DNA of 39,432 nt from an uncultured Opitutia bacterium (GTDB taxonomy: Bacteria > Verrucomicrobiota > Verrucomicrobiia > Opitutales > Seribacteraceae): the NCBI GenBank assembly GCA_937893275.1, contig CALBIN010000144.1:1-39432 (forward strand), in the 5' to 3' direction. The notes below the pieces were generated by a model, which saw only the letters and a list, made by a program, of their open reading frames with translations, ran no database searches and was not told the origin of the DNA. The translations under genes and the position numbers were made by a program. Positions 1 to 8,452 of the stretch are shown piece by piece; the stretch's first letter is position 1; each line of letters begins with the position of its first letter.

Positions 1-358
1 TCCTACCTCCCGCAAAACCGGAAACCGCACCGTAGACTATGCCTATGGCAACGGATACGGCGGTGGCGATCAAGCCCACGAGGATGGAAACCTGTCCGCC
101 GTAAAGGATGCGGGAGAAGAGATCGCGACCGAGGGCATCCGTGCCGAACCAATGCTCTCCCGAGGAGGAAGCAAACTTGTTGACGAGATTCACCTTGTTG
201 GGATCCTTGCAGAACCAGGAGAAGACGAAGCAAAAGAGAATCATGAGCGCAATCACGCCCAAGCTGGCCATGGCGAACTTGTTTTGAGCCATCCGATGGC
301 AGGCGTCCTTCCAGAGGGAGGAGCCTTCCACGAACGTATTTTCGGGACTTTCGGGCAT
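1..358 (-). CDS. oppC: Peptide ABC transporter permease, OppC/DppC type (partial, N-terminal 119 residues)
   Basis: Inner-membrane permease half of a di/oligopeptide importer. The visible part starts MPESPENTF, has a basic stretch ending in RMAQNKFAMASLG and a first membrane helix (about residues 28-48). It then carries the OppC hallmark HWFGTDALGRDLFSRILYGG at about residues 70-89 and enters a second helix (GLIATAVSVAIGIVYG). The frame runs open through the left edge, so most of the permease, including the EAA loop that docks the ATPase, lies outside. The start is 4 bases after the stop of the upstream oppB, so the two are surely co-transcribed. Family assignment is strong from the DALGRDLFSR motif; the exact substrate is unknown. 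Confidence 0.9.
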   Translation of the reverse strand, partial: MPESPENTFVEGSSLWKDACHRMAQNKFAMASLGVIALMILFCFVFSWFCKDPNKVNLVNKFASSSGEHWFGTDALGRDLFSRILYGGQVSILVGLIATAVSVAIGIVYGAVSGFAGGR

Positions 359-362
359 GGCG

Positions 363-1292
363 TCAGTCGGCGTTGCCCGCTATGCGAACACGAGGATCGA
401 GAAGCCCTGTAAGGACGTCCGCGATCAGGTTCATGACAACGATGAGAAACCCGAAGAAGAGAGAGACGCCCAGCAGGAGGAACTCGTCGCGGGTGGTGGC
501 GGCATTAACGAAGTGCTGGCCCATGCCGGGCACTTGGAAGATGGTCTCCACGATGAAGGATCCGCTTATGAGGGCGGCGAAGGCGGGCCCGAGATAAGCC
601 ACGGCTGGAATGAGACCGCCACGAAGGGAGTGCTTTATGATGACCTTGGCAGGCGACAAGCCCTTGGCCCGAGCGGTGCGCACGAAGTCCTGCGAAAGGA
701 CTTCCAGAATGCCGCCTCGAGTGAGTCGAGCGAGGTATGCCGCTGAAACAAGACCGAGAGTAAAGGCAGGCAAAAGAACGTCTTGTGGACTCCCCCACCC
801 CGCCACTTTCAATCCGGGAACGTGGGCGGCAAAGTAGATTTGCAGAAGCGGCCCGATGGTGAAGGAGGGTACGCAGATGCCGACCATGGCCACAGCCATG
901 CAAGTCCAGTCCACCCAGCTGTTTCTGCGAACAGCGGAAAGCACACCAATGGGTACGCCTATGCCAACGGCGAAGCAAAGAGCACATAGACCGAGGAGAA
1001 GGGAATTGGGAAAGGACTGGGCGATGATGTCCCCAACCGGGCGACCCTTGCTGGTGGATACGCCGAAGGAACCCTCGGTGATTATGTTCTTGGGGTAAAC
1101 ATAGTACTGTTCCCAAAGAGGCTTGTCCAAGCCGTAGAGTTTGCGGATGTTGGCCTTGGTTTCCGCGGAAACGTTTTTCTCGGAGGTAAAGGGCTCACCC
1201 GGCATGGCCTTGGCGAGAAAAAAGGTGATTGTGTAAAGGGCGAACAGGACGAGCAAACCCTGGAGCAAACGACCTATGAGAAAACGAAACAT
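363..1292 (-). CDS. oppB: Peptide ABC transporter permease, OppB/DppB type
   Basis: Inner-membrane permease of an oligopeptide importer, 309 residues, the usual length for OppB. It opens with FLIGRLLQGLLVLFALYTI, the typical first helix, followed by the periplasmic segment GLDKPLWEQYY and the SFG motif (EGSFGVS). The EAA loop that contacts the ATPase is seen as FVRTARAKGLSPAKVIIKHS at about residues 203-222. The C-terminus LLDPRVRI is also typical. It sits between oppA (4-base gap before) and oppC (4-base gap after), which makes an oppABC unit read leftwards. No ATPase gene is visible on this strand; it may lie beyond the left edge, or the ATPases of the divergent operon may be shared (inference). 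Confidence 0.95.
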   Translation of the reverse strand: MFRFLIGRLLQGLLVLFALYTITFFLAKAMPGEPFTSEKNVSAETKANIRKLYGLDKPLWEQYYVYPKNIITEGSFGVSTSKGRPVGDIIAQSFPNSLLLGLCALCFAVGIGVPIGVLSAVRRNSWVDWTCMAVAMVGICVPSFTIGPLLQIYFAAHVPGLKVAGWGSPQDVLLPAFTLGLVSAAYLARLTRGGILEVLSQDFVRTARAKGLSPAKVIIKHSLRGGLIPAVAYLGPAFAALISGSFIVETIFQVPGMGQHFVNAATTRDEFLLLGVSLFFGFLIVVMNLIADVLTGLLDPRVRIAGNAD

Positions 1293-1296
1293 GCGG

Positions 1297-3204
1297 TCAG
1301 TCCTTCTTTCCCTCGGACCCCGGCTCGAGACGAAGAAATTTGTAGGGATGGTTGTCGAGGATGAGAGGATGCCAGCCTTTCACGTCCGGATGGAGCAAGT
1401 AATTGCGCGTGTACCAGTATACGGGAAGGATCGGGCGTTCCTTGAGGAATAGGGCCTCGGCCTTGGAGAGTAAAGAGTAACGGCCAGCGGGGTCCCCCGT
1501 TTCGGCGGCCTCGCCGAGAATTTTCTGAAATTCCTCGCTGTGCCAACCCGTCCGGTTGTTGCCCGCATCCTTCATCCACATATCGAGAAAAGTGAGGGGG
1601 TCCATGTAGTCGCCGATCCAGCCGCCTGCGGCGAGGTCGTAGTCCTTGTCGAACATGGAGGTGATGTAGGAGGTCCACTCCATTTGCTTGATCTTGATGG
1701 TGGCTCCGAGGTGTTCCTTCCACATAGCTTGCAACGCCTCGGCTGTTGCCTTGGAGGATTCTTTGTCCGTAGTTAGGAACTCGATGTCGGGAAGTCCCTT
1801 TCCTCCGGGATATCCCGCCTCCGCGAGTAATTTTCGAGCGCGTTCGGGATCGAAGGTCACGACGTCCGAGGCAGGATATTCGCCAAAAGGGGGAACCAGA
1901 CCGCCGGCAGGTTTTTGGCCGCCCTTTAGAACGTTGTCGATAAGGGACTTTTGATTGAGGGCGAGGGAGAAGGCGAGCCGTACTCGCGGATCAGTAAAAG
2001 GCTCGTGTGCAACATTGGTACGGATAAAGTACGTGCCGAGGTAAAGTTCGTTGCGAACATGCTCGGGGTAGTTTTTTCGGGAGTACTCGATGAGCTCGGA
2101 CGCAATGGTGTAGGTTACGTGCATCTGCCCGTCGTAGTACATGCGGTCCTCGGTGTAGAGGTTGGCGATGGGCAAATAGCGGATGCCGTTCAGGCCGACG
2201 TTCTCCTTGTCCCAGTAGCGGGGGTTGCGAGCCACCTCGATGTGGTCGTTGAAAAGCCAAGACTTGAGAATGAAAGAACCATTGCCAACGAGATTCCCGG
2301 GTTTCGTCCAGTCGGTGAAACGGTCTCCGATCTTACCATGCTCGAGAACCACGTGCCGAGGGACGGGATACCAAGTATAGTGCTTGGTTATCTCGGGTAG
2401 AAAAGGGATGGGGGAATTGAGCTTTACCTTGAGAGTGTGCTGGTCGGGGGCAGTGGCCCCGAAGTCGATGAGATTCCACAAGTCTCTTTTGCTTTCGGCA
2501 AAAACGAGATTCTTGGCGACAAGGGCGTAGCGAGTTTTGGTAAGAGCGGATTCGGGCCAAGCGAAAAGATCCGGATTGGATTTAAGCTTTTTTAATTCGG
2601 CAACGGTAAGAAAATCGAGGCCCTTGAAGTTGAAGGATCCCTCCTTGGCCTCTTCGTTCGGACCGAAGTCGACCTCCTTGAGGGAAGCCCACCATTCGTC
2701 GGTAAAATTGGCGTCGCCCCGGCTAAGTAGATAGGAACGCTGAGACTTGTGATAGGGTTCCGCGTCTCGAATGTAGTAAAGCATGAAAGAGTAGTCTGAC
2801 GCGAGGGCGGGGGTAAGCAGGCGACGAAAGGCGAAAAGAAAATCATCCGCCGTGAGTGGGGCGCCATCAGACCATTGGGCATCCTTGCGAAGCTCGAAGA
2901 CCCATTCGTCGGGGCGCTCGGGATTAGTGGGATACCACTTTTCGGCCACTCCCGGCAGTGCCACTCCATCCTTAGACGGATGGGCTCCGACCAATCCCTC
3001 GAAAAGCGCCCGAATGATATTGCTCTCTAGAACACCGCTTACAATGTGCGGGTCCAGTCCCTTGGGTTCGGCCGTATTTCCCATGATGAGAATCCCATCC
3101 CGTGAGGCCTTTTTTACCGGAGTTTCGCCTGAACATGAGCAAAGGAACAGGAATGCGAGCACACCCCATAACCATAACACGGAATGTTTTTCCTTTTTTT
3201 GCAT
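1297..3204 (-). CDS. oppA: Oligopeptide-binding lipoprotein of an ABC importer (SBP_bac_5 family)
   Basis: Periplasmic solute receptor that hands peptides to OppB/OppC, 635 residues. I start it at the ATG giving MQKKEKHSVLW because this yields a basic n-region, a hydrophobic core and a lipobox ending in Cys (LFLCSC). The frame stays open 42 codons further upstream, but that extension precedes the signal sequence. Family-5 binding-protein features are visible: GLDPHIVSGVLESNIIRALF near the N-terminus, WSDGAPLTADDFLFAFRRLL in the middle, PFTDPRVRLAFSLALNQKSL and the late ARKLLAEAGYPGGKGLPDIE motif. It is the first gene of the leftward oppABC unit and diverges from the Yej-type operon. No clear Shine-Dalgarno is seen. 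Substrate range cannot be told from sequence alone. Confidence 0.92.
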   Translation of the reverse strand: MQKKEKHSVLWLWGVLAFLFLCSCSGETPVKKASRDGILIMGNTAEPKGLDPHIVSGVLESNIIRALFEGLVGAHPSKDGVALPGVAEKWYPTNPERPDEWVFELRKDAQWSDGAPLTADDFLFAFRRLLTPALASDYSFMLYYIRDAEPYHKSQRSYLLSRGDANFTDEWWASLKEVDFGPNEEAKEGSFNFKGLDFLTVAELKKLKSNPDLFAWPESALTKTRYALVAKNLVFAESKRDLWNLIDFGATAPDQHTLKVKLNSPIPFLPEITKHYTWYPVPRHVVLEHGKIGDRFTDWTKPGNLVGNGSFILKSWLFNDHIEVARNPRYWDKENVGLNGIRYLPIANLYTEDRMYYDGQMHVTYTIASELIEYSRKNYPEHVRNELYLGTYFIRTNVAHEPFTDPRVRLAFSLALNQKSLIDNVLKGGQKPAGGLVPPFGEYPASDVVTFDPERARKLLAEAGYPGGKGLPDIEFLTTDKESSKATAEALQAMWKEHLGATIKIKQMEWTSYITSMFDKDYDLAAGGWIGDYMDPLTFLDMWMKDAGNNRTGWHSEEFQKILGEAAETGDPAGRYSLLSKAEALFLKERPILPVYWYTRNYLLHPDVKGWHPLILDNHPYKFLRLEPGSEGKKD

Positions 3205-3374
3205 GTGTTGTTCTACTTCGATGTTCACGAAAGGTGAGCACATGGGGCATATTGGCAAGCAAAAGGAAATGAAATTTAAGTCTGAAAAAGATTGGCTTAA
3301 AGGTACTGTTTGCCCTAACCCTTCGGTCATCGATCCATTTCCACATACGGTTAGTCAAAACGTTCTCGGCTCTC
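3205..3374. promoter_or_regulatory. Divergent intergenic region between oppA and the Yej-type operon
   Basis: These 170 bases separate the two head-to-head importer operons, so promoters for both should lie here. I see no convincing -35/-10 pair, no clear operator palindrome and no strong ribosome binding site for either flanking start. The regulatory role is inferred from geometry only. Confidence 0.4.
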
Positions 3375-4730
3375 ATGCGTGAATATTTCATTCGACGATT
3401 TCTCTTGATCCCACCGACTTTGCTGGGAGTTACCCTGCTGGTTTTTACGATTACCCGCTTCGTGCCCGGTGGCCCCATGGAACGAGCCTTGCAGGAAGCC
3501 CAGAAGGCAACCGAGGGCGGTGGAGCAGGTAGCGGTCAGATCGGTGGAGGAATGAGCGAAGAGCAAGTCGAGGAACTCGAAGAGGAGTACGGTTTCGACA
3601 AACCGATCCTTCAGGCCTACCTCCAATGGCTTGGGGCATTGCCCAGAGAACGCAGGTTGAGCAAGTCGGAGTTTCGCCCATTGGGCAAAGACAAGGTCGG
3701 TGAGGATCTTGTAAGCGATCCGAACAAGGAAACCTTAGTACTGCTCAAGGGCAGTGGTCGGCAGGCGAAAATCATTCGTGACGGCAACGTAAGCGAAGTA
3801 ATTTCAGCGACCTACTTGGACAATAATAAATCGATTGCCGAGGATGGTTGGGAAACCCGTATCGAGACGATCGAGGACCGTCAGGAGCGATGGGTTCGTC
3901 GCTCCGGCGACGACATCTCGAAAGCTCCCCAGAACTATGATGACCGGGCAATCGTCTACAAGACACGTTTCGCCGGCCTGCTACAGGGCGACCTCGGGCG
4001 ATCGACCGATTTCGGTGACCCCGTATGGACATTGATCAAGGGTCGCATCCCGATTGCACTTTATTTCGGCATCCTTACGGCATTGATCACTTATGGCATT
4101 TGTTTGCCATTGGGGATTCTCAAGGCGATCAAACACCGTACCGCGATCGACAACCTAACCTCCATCTTCATTTTCGTAGGATATGCGATACCCGGCTTTG
4201 CCTTAGGCGCCGTGATGCTCGTCTACTTGGGAGCCAGAGGCGGATGGTTTCCGTTGTTCGGGCTGACCGACCCAAATTTCGACGGCATGAGCCTCGGAGC
4301 GCAATTCGTTGACTTGGCCCATCACACCGTCCTCCCTCTTCTTTGTTACGTAGTAGGCGGATTCGCTTGGTTGACCATGATGATGAAGAACAACTTGATG
4401 GACAATCTGGCAGCCGACTACGTGAGGACGGCGGTGGCCAAAGGGGTCTCTTTCCGCAGCGCGGTATTCAAGCATGCCTTTCGGAATTCCTTCATTCCAA
4501 TCGCCTCCACCTTGGGGCAACTGATCACTATCTTGGTCAGCGGCAGCATACTGATCGAGTCCGTTTTTGACATTCAGGGATTCGGCCTCCTGCAGTACCA
4601 GGCCTTGTTGGGAAGAGACCAAACCGTGATCATGGGCACCCTGACCATCGCGGCCTTCCTGCTCGTTCTTGGCAACATCCTGTCCGACATGATCGTAGCC
4701 ATGGTTGATCCACGGGTTAAATTCAACTGA
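3375..4730 (+). CDS. yejB: YejB-type ABC importer permease with an extra periplasmic segment
   Basis: Inner-membrane permease of the YejABEF class (peptide and microcin C uptake in enterobacteria). The first helix MREYFIRRFLLIPPTLLGVT is followed by RFVPGGPMERAL and YGFDKPILQAYLQWLGAL, which match the N-terminal layout of YejB. The core has GLLQGDLGRSTDF, four to five further helices, the EAA loop DYVRTAVAKGVSFRSAVFKH and the C-terminus MVDPRVKFN. Length is 451 residues against about 364 for E. coli YejB. The excess is a Gly-rich and acidic stretch (about residues 45-70) and a hydrophilic insert at about residues 91-200, both on the periplasmic side. It is the first gene of a five-gene operon; yejE follows after 7 bases. 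The family call is firm; the substrate is open. Confidence 0.9.
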   Translation: MREYFIRRFLLIPPTLLGVTLLVFTITRFVPGGPMERALQEAQKATEGGGAGSGQIGGGMSEEQVEELEEEYGFDKPILQAYLQWLGALPRERRLSKSEFRPLGKDKVGEDLVSDPNKETLVLLKGSGRQAKIIRDGNVSEVISATYLDNNKSIAEDGWETRIETIEDRQERWVRRSGDDISKAPQNYDDRAIVYKTRFAGLLQGDLGRSTDFGDPVWTLIKGRIPIALYFGILTALITYGICLPLGILKAIKHRTAIDNLTSIFIFVGYAIPGFALGAVMLVYLGARGGWFPLFGLTDPNFDGMSLGAQFVDLAHHTVLPLLCYVVGGFAWLTMMMKNNLMDNLAADYVRTAVAKGVSFRSAVFKHAFRNSFIPIASTLGQLITILVSGSILIESVFDIQGFGLLQYQALLGRDQTVIMGTLTIAAFLLVLGNILSDMIVAMVDPRVKFN

Positions 4731-4733
4731 GGT
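4728..4733 (+). promoter_or_regulatory. Ribosome binding site of yejE
   Basis: GAGGT overlaps the stop codon of yejB and sits 4 bases before the ATG at 4738. It decides the start: an in-frame upstream ATG at 4705, inside yejB, has no such site and adds 11 non-hydrophobic residues. Confidence 0.6.
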
Positions 4734-4737
4734 CGTT

Positions 4738-6339
4738 ATGCTAAGAATCTTTGGAAGAATCTTCTTGTTCGGGGCAATACTGGGTGCTCTCGGCGAGATG
4801 CTTTCCATTGAATTGCCGACGGTACGATTTCCCTTCACCTTGAGCCGTGAAATCGGATTCTTGCACGCCGATCTGGAAAGTGGAAATACATTTCCGTGGT
4901 TTGGCTGGTTGACGACTATCGTGTTTCTCGGGATAGGGGTCTTCATCGAACTTACCTTTGCCAAAGGTTTTCGCTTCACCCCAATTACCCTGCGTAGGAT
5001 CGAGCGTTTCAAATCGATCAAGCGCGGTTATTATTCACTCATCGTTATCTTTGCCTTGGCTGCGTTAGCCTCCTTGGATCATCTACTCGTGGGGAATGAG
5101 GCCTTGGCCGTGAAACACAACGGGAGTTGGTCTTTCCCCGCCTTCACTAGGGAGATTGAAAAAGGCCATGCCTTCGGAATCAAGGGCGACGAGGGGCAAG
5201 GTCCCCCGAGTTACCGAGATTTGCAGACTAGTTTCGCCGATGAGAGTGGAGACAATCAAGTGGTCATGCCCCTCCTGCCTTATGCGCCGACCGGTGATAC
5301 AATTGCCGCTGTTTCGATCAAGTTGGAAGTTGACCCAAACGGCTTGGCGATGGACGGTGGCAAACCCTTTTCAGGCTTGGCGGCCAGAATCTATGACTCA
5401 GCCCAGCCGGAACGCATGCATTTGCGGTTTCGCTTTCGAAACGGGCGTAAGGACGGGCCTGCGGACGGGTGGGATCGTAACGGAACTCGAGTCTATGGGG
5501 GAGCTTATATCGCCGGTGAATTGGTGAAAGATTCGGAATCATGGAACGGTGCGGGCGATCTCGCAACCTTCTTGGGTCAAGACTCTGGCGAGCTGCGTCA
5601 AGTGCACTTTCCTCCATCCCCTCCTACTTTTGGTTCGGAGCAAACGCACGCTCTAGGCACCAACTCTAAAGGTTACGACGTCCTGGCCTACCTCTTCGGC
5701 GGCTTGCAGGTAAACTTCAAGGCAGCCATCGTCTATATCCCGTTAGTTTATGCCTTGGGCATATCGATCGGGCTACTGATGGGCTTTTTCGGCGGAGCCT
5801 TCGATTTAATCGTCCAGCGCCTGATCGAAATCCTGTCCAACATCCCCTTTCTATTCGTCGTTATGATTGCCAGTACGGCCATCCCGGAGCGGCTTAAGGA
5901 AACCGCAGGGCTATGGATTATCATAGGTATACTTTTACTATTCGGATGGATGGGCATGACCTACCTGATGCGAACGGCGGCCCTCAAGGAAAAGGCCAGA
6001 GACTACATCGCGGCCAGTCGGGTAATCGGAGCCTCCACCCCTCGAATTCTCTTTCGCCATTTGTTACCCAACTCGGTCGCCATCATCGTGACCTTGGTTC
6101 CGTTCTCCGTTTCCAGCCTCATACTCGCCTTGACCTCGCTCGACTACCTAGGTTTCGGGTTGCCTGCAAAATACGCTACTTGGGGTCAGTTACTTCGCGA
6201 TGGCCTGGACAATTTATCGTCCCCGTGGTTGGTCACCTCGTCTTTCATGGTACTGGTCGGGTTGCTCATCCTGATCACCTTCGTCGGCGAGGCCGTTCGA
6301 GAGGCCTTCGACCCGAAGAAATTCAGCTACTATCGTTGA
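4738..6339 (+). CDS. yejE: YejE-type ABC importer permease with N-terminal and periplasmic extensions
   Basis: Second permease of the Yej-type importer, 533 residues against about 341 in E. coli. Residues from about 85 on match YejE: RRIERFKSIKRGYYSL, a helix, then ALAVKHNGSWSFPAF, a YejE-specific signature. The C-terminal half has HALGTNSKGYDVLAYLFGG, the EAA loop DYIAASRVIGASTPRILFRH, LTSLDYLGFGLP and FVGEAVREAFDPKKF. Two features exceed the family: about 80 extra N-terminal residues with two predicted helices, and an extra block of about 100 hydrophilic residues (roughly 190-290) between the first core helix and the TNSKGYDVLA motif. The start follows a GAGGT site. The gene is followed by the binding-protein gene after a single base. 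Confidence 0.9.
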   Translation: MLRIFGRIFLFGAILGALGEMLSIELPTVRFPFTLSREIGFLHADLESGNTFPWFGWLTTIVFLGIGVFIELTFAKGFRFTPITLRRIERFKSIKRGYYSLIVIFALAALASLDHLLVGNEALAVKHNGSWSFPAFTREIEKGHAFGIKGDEGQGPPSYRDLQTSFADESGDNQVVMPLLPYAPTGDTIAAVSIKLEVDPNGLAMDGGKPFSGLAARIYDSAQPERMHLRFRFRNGRKDGPADGWDRNGTRVYGGAYIAGELVKDSESWNGAGDLATFLGQDSGELRQVHFPPSPPTFGSEQTHALGTNSKGYDVLAYLFGGLQVNFKAAIVYIPLVYALGISIGLLMGFFGGAFDLIVQRLIEILSNIPFLFVVMIASTAIPERLKETAGLWIIIGILLLFGWMGMTYLMRTAALKEKARDYIAASRVIGASTPRILFRHLLPNSVAIIVTLVPFSVSSLILALTSLDYLGFGLPAKYATWGQLLRDGLDNLSSPWLVTSSFMVLVGLLILITFVGEAVREAFDPKKFSYYR

Positions 6340-6340
6340 T

Positions 6341-8452
6341 ATGATGAAAGTTTGCTACGTACTCTCGGCTTGTTTTCTCTCCTTGTTCTTCCTTGGAGGA
6401 TGCGAACGGGTTGACGAGGGTCTTTCGACGGAGGCGAATTTCGAAGAATGGTACCCCCAGTATAATCGCTACATCCGCAATTGGTTGACCAAGAAAGTCG
6501 AGGAGATTGAAATCGAGATGGAGAAACTCAATGCCGAGCTTGCAGATGCCGACGACGATGAAGGGAAGAAAAAGATTCAGGAAGTGCTTCTCGAAAAGAA
6601 AAAGCTGCTCGAGCGCATGCAAAACCGCCAAGCGATGGGGGATTATTTCCAATTCAAGACGGTTGAGGATTTGCCGTCGGAACTAGTCTGGGAAAACGGT
6701 TTGAAACAACCTGAAATCGGTGATCCCAAAGCTAAAAAAGGGGGAGCTTTCCGCTATTTCATATCCTCTTTTCCTCCAACCATTCGTCCATTTGGTCCAA
6801 ACTCGAACAACTCCTTCCGCGGGGAACTTTATGACAACATCGAGATCGACTTGGTAGAACTGCACCCCGAGACGGGTGAGGTGATTCCCGGGGTGGCCAA
6901 GGAGTGGGCTACAGGTACTGACGGCAAGACGGTATTCTTCCGTCTTGATCCCGACGCCAAATACAACGACGGCGTAGCGGTAAAGGCAATCGACTTTATG
7001 TGGTGGGTCTATCTTCGCGCATCGGACAACGTGGTCACACCTTGGTTCAAGCAATACCTGCGCGAGCAAATGGCACAGTTCACCTTGTTCGGTACAGACA
7101 TCATCGCGATATCACTTCCCGAACCCAAGCCGAAACTTGCCTACTTTGCCAGTCTTCCGCCATCACCGCCGCATTTCTACAAACAGTATGGGCCCGACTA
7201 CAAGGAACGCTACCAATGGCGCGTCCCGCCCACTACCGCCGCCTACACGGTAAAACCTGAAGACTTGGTCAAAGGCGTCTCCATCACCTTGAGTCGAACG
7301 GACAACTGGTGGGCCAAGGACAGGAAATTCTTTCGTTACAGGTACAATGCGGATCGAATTAGATATACAGTGGTCAGAGATCGTTCCAAGGCATGGGAAC
7401 TATTTCGGGCTGGAGAACTCGACTATTTCCCGATCACGCTTCCCGAATACTGGTACCAAAAATCCGAGATGCCACCAGTGTTCGATGGCTATGTCGAACG
7501 TTACACCTGGTACAACCAGTTTCCTCGCATCCCATGGTCGCTTTACTTGAACTCGGCCAAGCCGCCCTTGGACAACCACGACGTAAGACTTGGCATTTGC
7601 CATGCCTCCAACTGGCAAAAGGTCATCGACGTGATTTTTCGTGGAGATGCATCTCGCCTACCGGGCTGGACCAAAGGCTATGGTCGCTTCGACAACCCTG
7701 AGATCATGGCACGTCCTTTTTCCATTAGCAAAGCCCGCGAACATTTCGTAAAAGCGGGATACGTCAAGGAGGGGGACGATGGCATTTTGATGAAAGAAGA
7801 CGGACAGCGCCTGGAAGTGGCGCTTACATTCTCCAGAATTCCCGTGAGGGAAAAGATGATGGTTATTTTGAAAGAGGAGGCGAAGAAGTCCGGGTTGGAT
7901 TTCATAATGGACGGTCTCGACCACACCGTGGTCTACAAGAAAGAAATGCAAAAGAACCATCAAGCCGTCTTCTCGGCATGGGGCTTCCAACCGCCTTACC
8001 CCAGATATTACGAGTACTTTCACTCCAGCAACGCCTACGACGACAAAGGGAACTTAAAGCACAACACCAACAACGTGTTCTCCTTTTCCGACGAGCGCAT
8101 GGACCAGCTATCAGTAGCTTTTCGAAACGCTCGCACGGAGAATGAGCTGGAGAAATATGCACACGAGATGCAGCAAATCATTCACGACTCCGGAGTTTAC
8201 GTTCCGGGATACATGACCGAGTTCTCTCGCATAGGCTGTTGGCGCTGGGTACGTTGGCCTGATTCAGAGTACACCGAATTTTGTCCGCCTCGAACCTATG
8301 TTCCTTTCGAGAGTTACGTTTACTGGATAGACGAGGACATTAAACGCGAGACGGAGACAGCCAGGCGTTCGGGCAAGAAGTTTCCCGAGGTGCAGGCGGT
8401 CAAGCAAAGGTACCGCATCAAGACTGAAACGAAAGGCGATGCCGGTGAGTAA
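6341..8452 (+). CDS. yejA: YejA-like solute-binding lipoprotein with coiled-coil N-terminal segment
   Basis: Extracytoplasmic receptor for the Yej-type importer, 703 residues (YejA of E. coli is about 604). The start MMKVCYVLSACFLSL gives a signal peptide with lipobox LGGC, so it is a lipoprotein; a second in-frame ATG follows directly. Residues about 45-95 are a highly charged heptad-like stretch (KKVEEIEIEMEKLNAELADA), probably a coiled coil, absent from ordinary YejA. The family-5 binding domain then starts at GGAFRYFISSFPPTIRPFGP, with GVAKEWATGTDGKTVFFRLD, WWVYLRASDNV and KAREHFVKAGYVKEGDDG. It overlaps the next ATPase gene by 14 bases, so translation of the two is likely coupled. Confidence 0.9.
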   Translation: MMKVCYVLSACFLSLFFLGGCERVDEGLSTEANFEEWYPQYNRYIRNWLTKKVEEIEIEMEKLNAELADADDDEGKKKIQEVLLEKKKLLERMQNRQAMGDYFQFKTVEDLPSELVWENGLKQPEIGDPKAKKGGAFRYFISSFPPTIRPFGPNSNNSFRGELYDNIEIDLVELHPETGEVIPGVAKEWATGTDGKTVFFRLDPDAKYNDGVAVKAIDFMWWVYLRASDNVVTPWFKQYLREQMAQFTLFGTDIIAISLPEPKPKLAYFASLPPSPPHFYKQYGPDYKERYQWRVPPTTAAYTVKPEDLVKGVSITLSRTDNWWAKDRKFFRYRYNADRIRYTVVRDRSKAWELFRAGELDYFPITLPEYWYQKSEMPPVFDGYVERYTWYNQFPRIPWSLYLNSAKPPLDNHDVRLGICHASNWQKVIDVIFRGDASRLPGWTKGYGRFDNPEIMARPFSISKAREHFVKAGYVKEGDDGILMKEDGQRLEVALTFSRIPVREKMMVILKEEAKKSGLDFIMDGLDHTVVYKKEMQKNHQAVFSAWGFQPPYPRYYEYFHSSNAYDDKGNLKHNTNNVFSFSDERMDQLSVAFRNARTENELEKYAHEMQQIIHDSGVYVPGYMTEFSRIGCWRWVRWPDSEYTEFCPPRTYVPFESYVYWIDEDIKRETETARRSGKKFPEVQAVKQRYRIKTETKGDAGE

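Noticed and set aside
2852-3382. Plus-strand open frame of 176 codons over the oppA start
   Set aside because: Lies opposite the oppA signal peptide and the divergent region; the translation is Ser/Pro-rich without any pattern.
4203-5021. Long open frame of 272 codons on the minus strand across yejB and yejE
   Set aside because: It is antisense to two genes with clear family motifs, its own translation shows no domain, and it has no ribosome site.
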